Assembly (NCBI RefSeq): GCF_004365575.1
Contig: NZ_SOBG01000009.1
Coordinates: 1-64,000 of the forward strand
Direction of reading: 5' to 3'
DNA: 64,000 nt
Source of the DNA: Hypnocyclicus thermotrophus
Lineage (GTDB): Bacteria; Fusobacteriota; Fusobacteriia; Fusobacteriales; Fusobacteriaceae
Under the pieces are notes generated by a model. The model saw only the letters and a program-made list of their open reading frames with translations. It did not search any database and had not been told where the DNA came from. Position 1 is the first letter of the stretch; every line of letters begins with the position of its first letter. Positions 53,272-61,669 of the stretch are shown piece by piece. Both the position numbers and the translations under genes were made by a program.

Positions 53272-53976
53272 TTAGTCCTCCTTAATCTTATACATCAATA
53301 CTCTAGATTTCATCCATCTAACTGCTAACGCATCTTTTAAACCTCTAAGAGCTCTTCCCCAAGTTTTATATTTTGAAGTTCCAAATTGTCTATCATAGTG
53401 TCTAACAGGTACTTCAATTACAGAATGTCCATAAATTTTTGCTAATGTAGGTAAAAATCTATGCATTCCATTAAATAATTGAAATTTTTTAACAACCTCT
53501 TTTTTAAATAATTTCAAAGGACATCCAGTATCTGTAATATTATCATTAGTGATAAAGTTTCGGATACCATTTCCTAATTGTGAAGCTAATTTTCTGCTAA
53601 ATCCATCTTCTCTAGTAGCTCTTTTTCCATTTACTACATCATATTCTTTTATATAAGGTAATAAAACATAAATATCTTCTGGATCTGTTTGCATATCTCC
53701 ATCCATAGTTACTACTAAATCACCATTACATTTTTCAAAACCCGCAGCTAAAGCAGCAGTTTGTCCATTATTTTCGGTAAAATGAAATACTTTTACATTT
53801 TTATTAGTTTTTGCAATAGAATTTAATATTTCTTCACTACCATCAGTACTTCCATCATTTACGTAAATAATTTCATAATTTTTAAATTGTTTTTTTAAGG
53901 CATTTTCAACTTTTTCAATCATTGGTTTAATATTATCTTTTTCATTATATACAGGAATTATAACTGAAATTTCCAT
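53272..53976 (-). CDS. DPM/ArnC-like glycosyltransferase
   Basis: This 234-residue GT2 enzyme probably makes a polyprenyl-phosphate-linked sugar used by the ArnT-like transferase. It has SVIIPVYNEKDNIKPMI, YVNDGSTDGS, the metal motif TMDGDMQTDPED and VNGKRATREDGFSRKL, which match dolichyl-/undecaprenyl-phosphate glycosyltransferases of the DPM/ArnC/GtrB group. No C-terminal membrane helices are seen. The ATG follows TAGGAG. It is the first gene of the cassette, with a good promoter at 54012-54040. Confidence 0.88.
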   Translation of the reverse strand: MEISVIIPVYNEKDNIKPMIEKVENALKKQFKNYEIIYVNDGSTDGSEEILNSIAKTNKNVKVFHFTENNGQTAALAAGFEKCNGDLVVTMDGDMQTDPEDIYVLLPYIKEYDVVNGKRATREDGFSRKLASQLGNGIRNFITNDNITDTGCPLKLFKKEVVKKFQLFNGMHRFLPTLAKIYGHSVIEVPVRHYDRQFGTSKYKTWGRALRGLKDALAVRWMKSRVLMYKIKED

Positions 53977-54011
53977 AATTTATTCTCCTATCTAAAATTT
54001 AAGTTTATAAT

Positions 54012-54040
54012 ATTATACAAGTATTATCCAAAATTGTCTA
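54012..54040 (-). promoter_or_regulatory. Promoter of the lipid-A-type cassette
   Basis: On the minus strand TAGACA (54035-54040) and TATAAT (54012-54017) are separated by 17 bases, 36 bases before the ATG of the ArnC-like gene. Confidence 0.65.
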
Positions 54041-54050
54041 ATAAAAATTG

Positions 54051-54079
54051 TTGACTAAAATTTTATATAAATGTAATAT
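54051..54079 (+). promoter_or_regulatory. Promoter of the epimerase gene
   Basis: TTGACT (54051-54056) and TAATAT (54074-54079) are 17 bases apart. The divergent promoter for the minus-strand cassette lies just 11 bases away, so regulation could be shared. Confidence 0.6.
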
Positions 54080-54156
54080 ATAAAGGAAATAACTTTAATA
54101 ATTATTTGTTGTATAGAATATAGGTTTAAAAAATTATTTTTAAGAAAGGAATATTT

Positions 54157-55170
54157 ATGGTAAAAACATATCTAATAACAGGAGGAGCAGGTTTTATAGG
54201 CTCACATTTAATAGAATATTTACTAAAAGAAGGAAATAAAATAATAAATATAGATAATTTTAATAATTATTATGATATTAATATTAAAATAAGAAATGTA
54301 TTAGAATCGACTAATAAATATGATAAAAAAGTAGAAAAATTAGAAGAATTAAAAAGCGTAGTTGATAGTGAAAATTATAAATTAGAAATTATAGATATAA
54401 TAAATAAAGAGGAGTTAAATAGAGTATTTAAAGAAAATAAGATAGATATAGTAATAAATTTAGCAGCAATGGCAGGAGTAAGACCATCATTAGAAAATCC
54501 ACAATTATATGAAGAAGTAAATATAAAAGGATTTATGAATATTCTTGAAATGTGTAAAAAATATAATATAAAAAAAGTAATTCAAGCGTCATCGTCATCA
54601 GTATATGGAAATAATAAAAGAGTACCATTTAAAGAAATAGACATAGTAGATTTTGCAATATCACCATATGCAGCGACAAAAAAAGCATGTGAAGTAATGG
54701 GGCATGTATATTATCATTTATATAATATAGATATGATACAATTAAGATTTTTCACAGTATATGGACCAAGACAAAGACCAGATTTAGCAATACATAAATT
54801 CACTAGATTAATAACAGAAGGAAAAGAGGTACCATTTTATGGAGATGGAACAACAGAAAGAGATTATACATATATAGAAGATATAATAGATGGGATAACA
54901 AAAGCAATAAAATATATAGAAAAGAAAGAGAAAGTATATGAAATAATAAACTTGGGAGAAAGTCAAACAATAAGTTTAAAAGAGATGTTAGAAACATTAG
55001 AAGAAGAATTAGGAAAAAAAGCAAAATTAAAGAAATTACCAATGCAACTAGGAGATGTAAAAAGAACAAATGCAGATATAAGCAAAGCAAAAGAATTGTT
55101 AGGATACAATCCTAAAACAAATTTTAAAGAAGGAATACAAAAATTTGTGCAATGGTATAAAAAATCTTAA
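54157..55170 (+). CDS. UDP-glucuronate 4-epimerase-like SDR enzyme
   Basis: The 337-residue NAD-dependent epimerase has the nucleotide loop TGGAGFIGSHLIEYLL, NFNNYYDINIKIRN, AAMAGVRPSLENP, catalytic YAATK and the substrate segment RFFTVYGPRQRPDLAIHKF. The last segment is characteristic of UDP-glucuronate/UDP-galacturonate epimerases. Together with Ugd (45737) it would supply UDP-galacturonate. GAAAGGA precedes the ATG. It has its own promoter and is followed by rmlB after 61 bases. Other UDP-hexose epimerases remain possible. Confidence 0.85.
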   Translation: MVKTYLITGGAGFIGSHLIEYLLKEGNKIINIDNFNNYYDINIKIRNVLESTNKYDKKVEKLEELKSVVDSENYKLEIIDIINKEELNRVFKENKIDIVINLAAMAGVRPSLENPQLYEEVNIKGFMNILEMCKKYNIKKVIQASSSSVYGNNKRVPFKEIDIVDFAISPYAATKKACEVMGHVYYHLYNIDMIQLRFFTVYGPRQRPDLAIHKFTRLITEGKEVPFYGDGTTERDYTYIEDIIDGITKAIKYIEKKEKVYEIINLGESQTISLKEMLETLEEELGKKAKLKKLPMQLGDVKRTNADISKAKELLGYNPKTNFKEGIQKFVQWYKKS

Positions 55171-55231
55171 ATATAATTTTAAAATTAATATATTAAATTT
55201 TTGTAATTAAATAAAATTAATAGGAGGGAAA

Positions 55232-56464
55232 ATGAAAACATATCTAATAACAGGTGGAGCGGGTTTTATTGGAGCAAATTTTGTTAAATACATGCTTAAA
55301 AAATATAATGATATTAATATAATTGTACTTGATAAACTGACTTATGCAGGTAATTTAGGTACTATAAAAAAAGAATTAAATGATAATAGAGTAAAATTTG
55401 TAAAAGGTGACATTGCTAATAGAGAGTTAATTGAATATATATTTGCGAATAATAATATTAATTATGTTGTTAACTTCGCTGCAGAATCTCATGTGGACAG
55501 AAGTATAGAAAATCCAAAATTATTTTTAGAAACAAATATTATTGGTACACAAAATTTACTTGATGTAGCAAAAGCTCATTGGGTAATAGGAAAAAATGAA
55601 AAAGGTTATCCAATATTTAGAGACAATGTAAAATTTTTACAAGTATCAACAGATGAAGTATATGGAGCACTAGATAGAGATTTTCCAGATGGAAAATTAT
55701 TAATTGAAGAAAAAAAATTAACAATAGATAATGGATTAAGTTTAGAAGAATTAAATAAAGTATTAAAGGATAGAGAAGTAATACCAAAAATATTTGGTAA
55801 AAAATTCTTTACAGAAAACACTCCATTAGATCCAAGAAGTCCTTATTCTTCGAGTAAAGCAGGAGCAGATATGATAGTAAGAGCATATAATGAAACATAT
55901 CATATGCCGATAAATATAACAAGATGTAGTAATAATTATGGACCATATCATTTTCCAGAAAAATTAATACCTTTAATGATAAAAAATGTATTAGAAGGGA
56001 AGAAATTACCAGTATATGGAGATGGAAAACAAGTAAGAGATTGGTTATATGTAGAAGACCATTGTAAAGGAATAGATATGGTAATAAATGGTGGGAAAAT
56101 AGGAGAAATATATAATATAGGTGGATTTAATGAAGAGCAAAATATAAATATAGTAAAATTAATAATAAAAATAATAAGAGAATTAATAGAAGAAAATACA
56201 GAATATGAAAAAATCTTGAAAATAGAAAAAGAAAATATAAATGAAGAACTAATAACATATGTACAAGATAGATTAGGGCATGATGCAAGATATGCGATAG
56301 ACCCAAGTAAAACAGTAAAAGAATTAGGATTTTACCCAGAGACACCATTTACAGTAGGAATAAGAAAAACAATAAAATGGTATTTAGATAATCAAGAATG
56401 GGTAAAAGAAGTAGTAAGTGGAGATTATCAAAAATATTATGAAAAAATGTATGAAAGTAGATAA
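55232..56464 (+). CDS. rmlB: dTDP-glucose 4,6-dehydratase
   Basis: RmlB makes dTDP-4-keto-6-deoxyglucose, the second step to dTDP-rhamnose. The SDR motifs are TGGAGFIGANFVKYML, AAESHVDRSIENP, STDEVYGAL and catalytic YSSSK; NITRCSNNYGPYHFPEKLIP is diagnostic. At 410 residues it is longer than the usual 330-360, because of insertions at about 125-190 and 300-340. It is separated from rmlACD by a minus-strand cassette. GGAGGG precedes the ATG and a terminator follows. The first 15 residues are close to those of the neighbouring epimerase, so the two genes may share partial homology. Confidence 0.95.
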   Translation: MKTYLITGGAGFIGANFVKYMLKKYNDINIIVLDKLTYAGNLGTIKKELNDNRVKFVKGDIANRELIEYIFANNNINYVVNFAAESHVDRSIENPKLFLETNIIGTQNLLDVAKAHWVIGKNEKGYPIFRDNVKFLQVSTDEVYGALDRDFPDGKLLIEEKKLTIDNGLSLEELNKVLKDREVIPKIFGKKFFTENTPLDPRSPYSSSKAGADMIVRAYNETYHMPINITRCSNNYGPYHFPEKLIPLMIKNVLEGKKLPVYGDGKQVRDWLYVEDHCKGIDMVINGGKIGEIYNIGGFNEEQNINIVKLIIKIIRELIEENTEYEKILKIEKENINEELITYVQDRLGHDARYAIDPSKTVKELGFYPETPFTVGIRKTIKWYLDNQEWVKEVVSGDYQKYYEKMYESR

Positions 56465-56470
56465 AATAAA

Positions 56471-56498
56471 AAGTCCTCTATAAAAGAGGATTTTTTAT
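56471..56498 (+). terminator. Terminator after rmlB
   Basis: AGTCCTCT and AGAGGATT form an 8-base-pair stem with one mismatch, followed by six Ts. It closes the polysaccharide locus. Confidence 0.88.
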
Positions 56499-56519
56499 TT
56501 GTTTTATACAAATTTTTTA

Positions 56520-56548
56520 TTGAAAAATTTAATTAATTTTAATATAAA
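56520..56548 (+). promoter_or_regulatory. Promoter of the ComEA-like gene
   Basis: TTGAAA (56520-56525) and TATAAA (56543-56548) are 17 bases apart. A second -10-like TGTTATAAT with an extended TG lies about 10 bases further on (near 56553-56560), so the exact start is uncertain. Confidence 0.5.
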
Positions 56549-56604
56549 TTATGTTATAATTTAAAAAGGGAAAATTTAAAAAAAATAAAAAAGGGGATAG
56601 GGGG

Positions 56605-57144
56605 ATGAAAAAAATCTTTATTAAAGGATTATTTTTTGTTGTATTAATTTTTATTGGGATAAGTATAGATAAATATTTAAATAATAATTATGAAAAAGAA
56701 AAAAACGAAAAGAAACTATTATTTCAAGAAAAAGTTATACCTATTGAAAAAATAGATATAAATATTGCAACAAAAGAAGAATTTTTAGAAAAAGGGATAT
56801 CTCTTAGTAAATATGAAAAAATAAAAGAGTATATTGAGATTGTAGGAGGAATAGAAAAAATAGATAATTTAATAACAATCAAGGGATTTGGGAAAAAAAC
56901 TATTGAGATATTAAAAGAAAAATTTTATACAAAAAGAAATATAAAACGAAAAAAAATTTATATAAATAAAGCAACAGAAAAAGAGTTGTTATATTTTGGA
57001 TTTACAAAAAAAGAGATAGAAAAAATAAAAAAATATAAAAAAGAAAATAAGATGGTTTATTCAAACTTAGATTTATTAAAAATATTAGAAAAAGATAGAT
57101 ATATTCAATTTAAAGATTATATATTATATACAAAATATAACTAG
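56605..57144 (+). CDS. ComEA-like helix-hairpin-helix protein
   Basis: The 179-residue protein has an N-terminal membrane helix (about 5-22) and two helix-hairpin-helix modules (about 50-105 and 113-170; INIATKEEF, IKGFGKKTIEIL and INKATEKELLYFG). ComEA is a DNA-receptor protein of the competence system, normally with one pair of HhH motifs. A two-module, membrane-tethered form is less common. GGGG lies upstream of the ATG. It is followed after 11 bases by a site-2 protease gene. A role in DNA uptake is suggested also by the ComEC-like and PilT-like genes of the window. Confidence 0.7.
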   Translation: MKKIFIKGLFFVVLIFIGISIDKYLNNNYEKEKNEKKLLFQEKVIPIEKIDINIATKEEFLEKGISLSKYEKIKEYIEIVGGIEKIDNLITIKGFGKKTIEILKEKFYTKRNIKRKKIYINKATEKELLYFGFTKKEIEKIKKYKKENKMVYSNLDLLKILEKDRYIQFKDYILYTKYN

Positions 57145-57155
57145 AGGTGAAAAAA

Positions 57156-57884
57156 ATGAAAGACTTTTTAGAAGAAATAAAAAGAAACAATCCTAATATA
57201 CCTAAAATTACAAAATATATATATTTAGGAATTTTAGGATTAATAGGATTATTAATAATTAATTCAATAATAAAAAATCCATTGATATTAGCACAAATTT
57301 TAGTACTTATAATATCAGTATCATTGCATGAATTAGCTCATGGATATATTGCCTATAAGTTTGGTGATCCTACAGCAAAAATAGCAGGAAGAATTACACT
57401 TAATCCAATAAAACATATAGATTTATTAGGATTATTAGTTCCAGTATTGCTTATATTTAGTGGAGCACCATTTGTAATTGGATGGGCCAAACCAATACCA
57501 GTATCGTATAAAATATTAAAAGACAATAAAAAAGCTTATTTTTCTGTAGCTATAGCAGGAATATTAACTAATTTGATTTTAGTATTTTTAGTAGCAACAA
57601 TTATAAAATTTGTATCATTAAATATAGTTTTAGCTAATATTATGTTTTATATGATTCAAATAAATTTAATTTTAGCAATATTTAATCTTATACCTATTCC
57701 GCCATTAGATGGCTCAAAAATATTAGAATCTTTCTTAGATTATAGAGGAAAATTATATTTACAAAACATTGAAAAATATGGTTTTATAATAATAATAGTA
57801 CTTTTATATACCGGAATGTTAGAAAGATTAATGATGCCAATATATAATTTATTTTTAATAATAATAAAAATATACATAAATTAA
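57156..57884 (+). CDS. Site-2 protease family (M50) membrane metalloprotease
   Basis: The 242-residue protein is a multi-pass intramembrane zinc protease. The zinc-binding HEXXH motif reads HELAHGYIAYKFGDP (about 64-78), and the third ligand lies in NLIPIPPLDGSKI (about 183-195). GAGGTG (57145-57149) precedes the ATG at 57156, which I prefer to the upstream GTG at 57147. It is of the short type without PDZ, as in many bacterial site-2 family proteins with unknown substrates. The gene follows the ComEA-like gene by 11 bases. A structured 250-base non-coding region follows before the TRIC gene. Confidence 0.88.
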   Translation: MKDFLEEIKRNNPNIPKITKYIYLGILGLIGLLIINSIIKNPLILAQILVLIISVSLHELAHGYIAYKFGDPTAKIAGRITLNPIKHIDLLGLLVPVLLIFSGAPFVIGWAKPIPVSYKILKDNKKAYFSVAIAGILTNLILVFLVATIIKFVSLNIVLANIMFYMIQINLILAIFNLIPIPPLDGSKILESFLDYRGKLYLQNIEKYGFIIIIVLLYTGMLERLMMPIYNLFLIIIKIYIN

Positions 57885-58135
57885 AGCTAAGAAATTAGTA
57901 ATTAATAAAATTTTTAAAAGCTAGGGTATTTAAATGTTGAAAAATATAAATAAACTTTAATAAAAATAAATAGATTAATAAGATAAATGAAGTATTATAT
58001 GAAAATGATACTGATAAAGAAAGGTAGGTGAAAAGCCGTTACCAAAACCTAACTAATATAATAGCTTATAATCTAGTAAATGAAGTTCATTAAATCTGAA
58101 ATTAAAAAGCTTTATAGAATTTTGGAAACGGGGAA
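57885..58135 (+). ncRNA. Structured leader of the TRIC-family gene, candidate regulatory RNA
   Basis: The 251-base gap holds a long-range pairing: CCGTTACCAAAA (58036-58047) with TTTTGGAAACGG (58120-58131), 11 of 12 positions complementary. It encloses 72 bases, including an AGCTT/AAGCT inner helix and an ATGA-TCAT hairpin. The 3' strand directly abuts the start codon (58136) and overlaps the weak GGGG ribosome site, so pairing would hide it. The layout resembles a translation-controlling riboswitch. The sequence AGGTAGGTGAAAAGCC just upstream is not a match to any riboswitch class I know. Confidence 0.45.
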
Positions 58136-58744
58136 ATGCTTTTTGTATTTAATATAATAGGAGTAATAGCCTTTGCAATATCTGGAGCATTAAAAGGATT
58201 GAAACACGAGTTAGATATATTTGGAATAATAGTTTTAGGTGGAATAACAGCAGTAGGAGGAGGAATAATAAGGGATATTATATTAAATAAAATTCCAATT
58301 ATTTTTATGAATGAGTTAGATATTTATATTGCAATATCTTCGGCAATTATTACATATACTGTTGGTAAAAAGTTAGAATTTTTTTCTTTATATGTAAAAA
58401 TATTTGATGCAATAGGACTTGCTACTTTTGTTGTAATTGGTTCAAAAATTGCACTTAATAACAATATGTCAATATTAGGGACGGGAATATTAGCTACTCT
58501 TACAGGTGTAGGCGGAGGAGTTGTCCGAGATATATTAGTGAAAGAGATACCATTTATTTTAAAAGAAGACATATATGCAACTTTATGTTTTTTTGGTGGT
58601 ATGATATACTGGGTGATTAATAAAAAATTTTATACAGAAGATGATTTAGTTTATAATATGATGTTTATATTTATTATTTTTATTTTTAGAATATTAGCAA
58701 TAAAATATAATTTAAACTTACCTAAAAGAAAAATAGAAAGTTAA
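58136..58744 (+). CDS. TRIC/UPF0126 family membrane protein
   Basis: The 202-residue protein has about seven membrane helices in two repeated halves. Each half carries the family motif: GGITAVGGGIIRDIIL (about 37-52) and TLTGVGGGVVRDILV (about 122-136). Proteins of this family form trimeric cation channels or are linked to glycine uptake in some bacteria. The start ATG has only GGGG two to five bases upstream, a poor ribosome site that is part of the leader's long-range helix. Which role applies is not clear. Confidence 0.85.
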   Translation: MLFVFNIIGVIAFAISGALKGLKHELDIFGIIVLGGITAVGGGIIRDIILNKIPIIFMNELDIYIAISSAIITYTVGKKLEFFSLYVKIFDAIGLATFVVIGSKIALNNNMSILGTGILATLTGVGGGVVRDILVKEIPFILKEDIYATLCFFGGMIYWVINKKFYTEDDLVYNMMFIFIIFIFRILAIKYNLNLPKRKIES

Positions 58745-58860
58745 ATACTAAAGATAAAATCAAATAATTAAGAGTAGTGTAAAAAACAAGAAATTATGAA
58801 TTAGTGAAGGTAAATATAAAATAAAAATTAAAAATAAAAAAATACTAAAAGGAGTTTTAT

Positions 58861-59970
58861 ATGAGTTATAATATTTTAATTGTAGAAGATATAGCAGCAG
58901 CTCGTACATTATATAAAAAAGCTCTTGAAACAGAAAAATATTTGATAACAGATACAGATAGAGGAATGGAAGCAATAAGAATACTAAAAGCTAAAAAAGT
59001 TCATTATGATTTAGTGATACTGGATATAAGACTTCCTGATATAAATGGTAATGAAGTTCTTAAACAAATAAGAGAGTTTGAAAAAGATATACCTGTACTT
59101 GTACTTACAGCTTTTTCAGATAAAGATATGGTAATTGATATGGTTAATTATGGTGTGAATGATTACTTGATAAAACCAATATCAATACAAAAATTAAGAG
59201 AAAGGGTATTTCAAGTATTAGAAGGAAGAAAAAAAGATATTATAACTATAAAAGGAAAAAGAACACCAAATAGAAAAAAAGAAATACAAGAAAGTAATTA
59301 CTTATGGACTAAAGAAACTATTTGTCCTATATGTGGAACAAAATTTGAGAGTTATAATTATAAGAACAAATCACAAAAATTAATAAAAATAGAAACAGAT
59401 TTTCATGAAGTATATGAAAAATTCGATCCAATAATATATGATATATATGTGTGCCCACATTGCTTTTTTTCTGCAAAACCATCAGAATTTAATACTTTAG
59501 AACTTAAAGAAATAAGAGCATTATCGAAAGTGACAAGAGAAAGTAAATATAATTTTTATGAGCTAAGAGATATTGATATGGGACTAGAAAGTTATCAACT
59601 TTTATTAAAATGTTATAAATTATATAAAAAAATAACTAAAAGTGAATATGCTAATATATATATAAAAATTGCATGGTTATATAGAGATAAAAAAGATAAT
59701 AATAATGAAAAAAAATATCTTGAATTAGCGCTTAAAGAATATGAAAAAAGATATAATTTAGGAGAAAGAATAGAAGGAAAAGATGGAGAATTAAAGCTGA
59801 AATATATGATAGCTGAGATATCTAATAGACTAGAACATTATGAAAAAGCAATGAAATATTTTAGAGAAATATTACAGGATAAAAAATATAAAGAGGAAAA
59901 AATTTATGAAAAAGCGCAAATTCAGTTACAAAATATGCTTGAGAAAAGAAAAAAAGAAAAAGGAGATTAA
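58861..59970 (+). CDS. REC-DUF2225 response regulator
   Basis: The 369-residue cytoplasmic protein starts with a receiver domain (about 1-120) with Asp10, phospho-Asp55 (VILDIRLPD) and Lys105 (LIKPIS). It continues with a DUF2225 domain (about 150-330), including CPIC (Cys155/158) and CPHC (Cys198/201), a probable zinc site. The rest is helical, TPR-like. It has no DNA-binding domain. DUF2225 proteins are known in Firmicutes as soluble proteins of unknown role; linkage to a receiver domain is less common. AAAGGAG precedes the ATG. It precedes the YigZ-like gene by 2 bases. Confidence 0.8.
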   Translation: MSYNILIVEDIAAARTLYKKALETEKYLITDTDRGMEAIRILKAKKVHYDLVILDIRLPDINGNEVLKQIREFEKDIPVLVLTAFSDKDMVIDMVNYGVNDYLIKPISIQKLRERVFQVLEGRKKDIITIKGKRTPNRKKEIQESNYLWTKETICPICGTKFESYNYKNKSQKLIKIETDFHEVYEKFDPIIYDIYVCPHCFFSAKPSEFNTLELKEIRALSKVTRESKYNFYELRDIDMGLESYQLLLKCYKLYKKITKSEYANIYIKIAWLYRDKKDNNNEKKYLELALKEYEKRYNLGERIEGKDGELKLKYMIAEISNRLEHYEKAMKYFREILQDKKYKEEKIYEKAQIQLQNMLEKRKKEKGD

Positions 59971-59972
59971 AA

Positions 59973-60548
59973 TTGAATACTGTAGAAAAAGAATGCATAA
60001 TTGAATTTGAAGAAAAAAAATCAAAATTTATAGGATATATAAAACCTATTTCTACAAAAAAAGAGGCAGAAGATTTCATAAAATCTATCAAAATAAAACA
60101 TAATAATGCTACTCATAATGTTCCAGTGTATAGAGTTATAGATAATGGTAAAGAATACTTTAAATTTGATGATGATGGCGAACCTAGTGGAACAGCAGGA
60201 AAACCAATGGCAGAAATAATTAATTTAAAAGAAATATATAATGTAGTTATTGTAGCAACTAGATATTTTGGTGGAATAAAATTAGGGGCTGGTGGACTTG
60301 TAAGAAACTATGCTAAAACTGCAAAACTTGCTATTGAAGAAGCTAAGATAATAGAATATATAGAAAAAGTAGAAATTATAATAGATTTTCCTTATAATAT
60401 AAGTGGAGAAATAGATAGAATTATAATTTCAAATGATATAGAGATATTAGAAAAAACTTATGATGCAAGAATAACATTTAAAATAAGAGTTGATAAAGTA
60501 AAAGAAAGCTTATTTAATAATATAAAAGATGTTATAGTAATTAAGTAA
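59973..60548 (+). CDS. IMPACT/YigZ family protein
   Basis: The 191-residue protein carries the family core NNATHNVPVYRV, FDDDGEPSGTAGKPM and TRYFGGIKLGAGGLVRNY, typical of YigZ and the IMPACT N-terminal domain. Its molecular function in bacteria is not well established; the fold resembles ribosomal-protein S5-like domains. Translation starts at TTG (59973), 7-8 bases after AAGGAGA. It is tightly coupled to the REC-DUF2225 gene. The C-terminal half (about 125-191) is the usual DUF1949-like domain. Confidence 0.88.
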   Translation: MNTVEKECIIEFEEKKSKFIGYIKPISTKKEAEDFIKSIKIKHNNATHNVPVYRVIDNGKEYFKFDDDGEPSGTAGKPMAEIINLKEIYNVVIVATRYFGGIKLGAGGLVRNYAKTAKLAIEEAKIIEYIEKVEIIIDFPYNISGEIDRIIISNDIEILEKTYDARITFKIRVDKVKESLFNNIKDVIVIK

Positions 60549-60580
60549 AATGTCAAGTAAAATAAGTTTACAAAAAACTC

Positions 60581-60609
60581 TTGAAAAAAAATATGAATTA
60601 TGGTAAAAT
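60581..60609 (+). promoter_or_regulatory. Promoter of rpmE
   Basis: TTGAAA (60581-60586) and TAAAAT (60604-60609) are 17 bases apart. The -10 has TGG directly upstream (extended type). The rpmE ATG is 42 bases downstream. Confidence 0.7.
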
Positions 60610-60650
60610 AGTTTTCGTATTATTAGAAAATTAAGTGAGGTGAAAGATTA

Positions 60651-60857
60651 ATGAAAAAAGGAATTCATCCAGAATACAAAGACGTAAAAGTTTCATGCTC
60701 ATGTGGAAATGAATTTGAAACAAAATCAACTTATTCTAAAGGTGATGAAATAAAAGTAGGAATTTGTTCGAACTGTCATCCTTTCTATACAGGAAAGGCT
60801 AAATTCGTTGACCAAACAGGAAGAGTTGACAAATTTAAGAAAAAATATAATCTATAA
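60651..60857 (+). CDS. rpmE: Ribosomal protein L31, zinc-binding type
   Basis: The 68-residue protein is 50S subunit protein L31. It begins MKKGIHPEY and has cysteines in SCSCGN and [11 protein letters not shown], so it is the zinc-binding C+ type. The final [10 protein letters not shown] is diagnostic. GAGGTG precedes the ATG. It has a promoter and a terminator, so it is probably monocistronic. Both are the normal pattern for this small gene. Confidence 0.96.
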   Translation: MKKGIHPEYKDVKVSCSCGNEFETKSTYSKGDEIKVGICSNCHPFYTGKAKFVDQTGRVDKFKKKYNL

Positions 60858-60859
60858 TA

Positions 60860-60892
60860 AAACAGAGCTAAGTTTTTGCTCTGTTTTTTTTG
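60860..60892 (+). terminator. Terminator after rpmE
   Basis: AACAGAGC and GCTCTGTT form an 8-base-pair stem followed by eight or more Ts, starting three bases after the stop codon. Confidence 0.9.
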
Positions 60893-60916
60893 TAAAATTT
60901 TAAAGGAGGGATATAA

Positions 60917-61540
60917 ATGGGCGTGTTTGAAATGAACCATCCACTTATTCAACATAAATTATCTTATCTTAGAAATAAAGATACTGATACAAAAATTTTT
61001 AGAGAAACTCTTAATGAAATAGCAGGTCTTATGACTTATGAAGCTACAAAAGGTCTTAGATTAAAAGAGGTAGAAACAGAAACTCCTATAATGAAAACTA
61101 CTACAAAAGTATTAGCTGATCCAGTAGCAATAGTACCTATACTTAGAGCAGGTCTTGGAATGGTAGAAGGAATGGTAACTTTTTTACCAACTGCAAGAGT
61201 AGGGCATATAGGTGTGTATAGAAATGAAGAAACATTAGAACCGGTATATTATTATTGTAAATTACCAGTAGATATAGCTAAAAGTAAAGTATTTTTGGTA
61301 GATCCAATGCTTGCTACAGGTGGTTCTGCTAATTATGCTATAGATTATTTAAAACAAAAAGGAGTAAAAGATATATCGTTTTTATGTATAATAGCTGCTC
61401 CAGAAGGAATAGAAAGAGTACAAGAAGCACATCCAGATGTTGATATATATGCTGCATCTATAGATGAAGGATTAAATGAAAAATCATATATTTATCCTGG
61501 ACTTGGAGATGCTGGTGATAGAATATTTGGAACAAAATAA
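60917..61540 (+). CDS. upp: Uracil phosphoribosyltransferase
   Basis: Upp salvages uracil to UMP using PRPP. The 207-residue length is standard. It has [17 protein letters not shown] at the N-terminus, [12 protein letters not shown], the PRPP-binding loop [11 protein letters not shown], and [17 protein letters not shown] at the C-terminus, all hallmark segments. AAGGAGGG precedes the ATG. It lies between the rpmE terminator and its own terminator, so it is a single-gene unit. No uracil permease is adjacent. Confidence 0.96.
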   Translation: MGVFEMNHPLIQHKLSYLRNKDTDTKIFRETLNEIAGLMTYEATKGLRLKEVETETPIMKTTTKVLADPVAIVPILRAGLGMVEGMVTFLPTARVGHIGVYRNEETLEPVYYYCKLPVDIAKSKVFLVDPMLATGGSANYAIDYLKQKGVKDISFLCIIAAPEGIERVQEAHPDVDIYAASIDEGLNEKSYIYPGLGDAGDRIFGTK

Positions 61541-61546
61541 TTTTTT

Positions 61547-61577
61547 AGACTAATCCTTTGATTAGTCTTTTTTTTTC
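61547..61577 (+). terminator. Terminator after upp
   Basis: AGACTAAT (61547-61554) and ATTAGTCT (61561-61568) form a perfect stem around a 6-base loop, followed by a run of Ts. Confidence 0.9.
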
Positions 61578-61606
61578 TTGTAATAAATTATTTAATTCTA
61601 TATAAT
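61578..61606 (+). promoter_or_regulatory. Promoter of rfaE2
   Basis: TTGTAA (61578-61583) and a perfect TATAAT (61601-61606) lie 17 bases apart, immediately after the upp terminator and 64 bases before the rfaE2 ATG. Confidence 0.65.
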
Positions 61607-61669
61607 ATAAATAATATTTAATAGCTAAAAATACAAAACTAAATAAAGAATAAAAAGCCGGAGGAATAA

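Noticed and set aside
57885-58135. Cobalamin or glycine riboswitch in the TRIC leader
   Set aside because: GGTGAAAAGCC looked like part of a cobalamin element, but the required GCNACTGT-type core is missing. The glycine-type CCGAAGG core is also absent.
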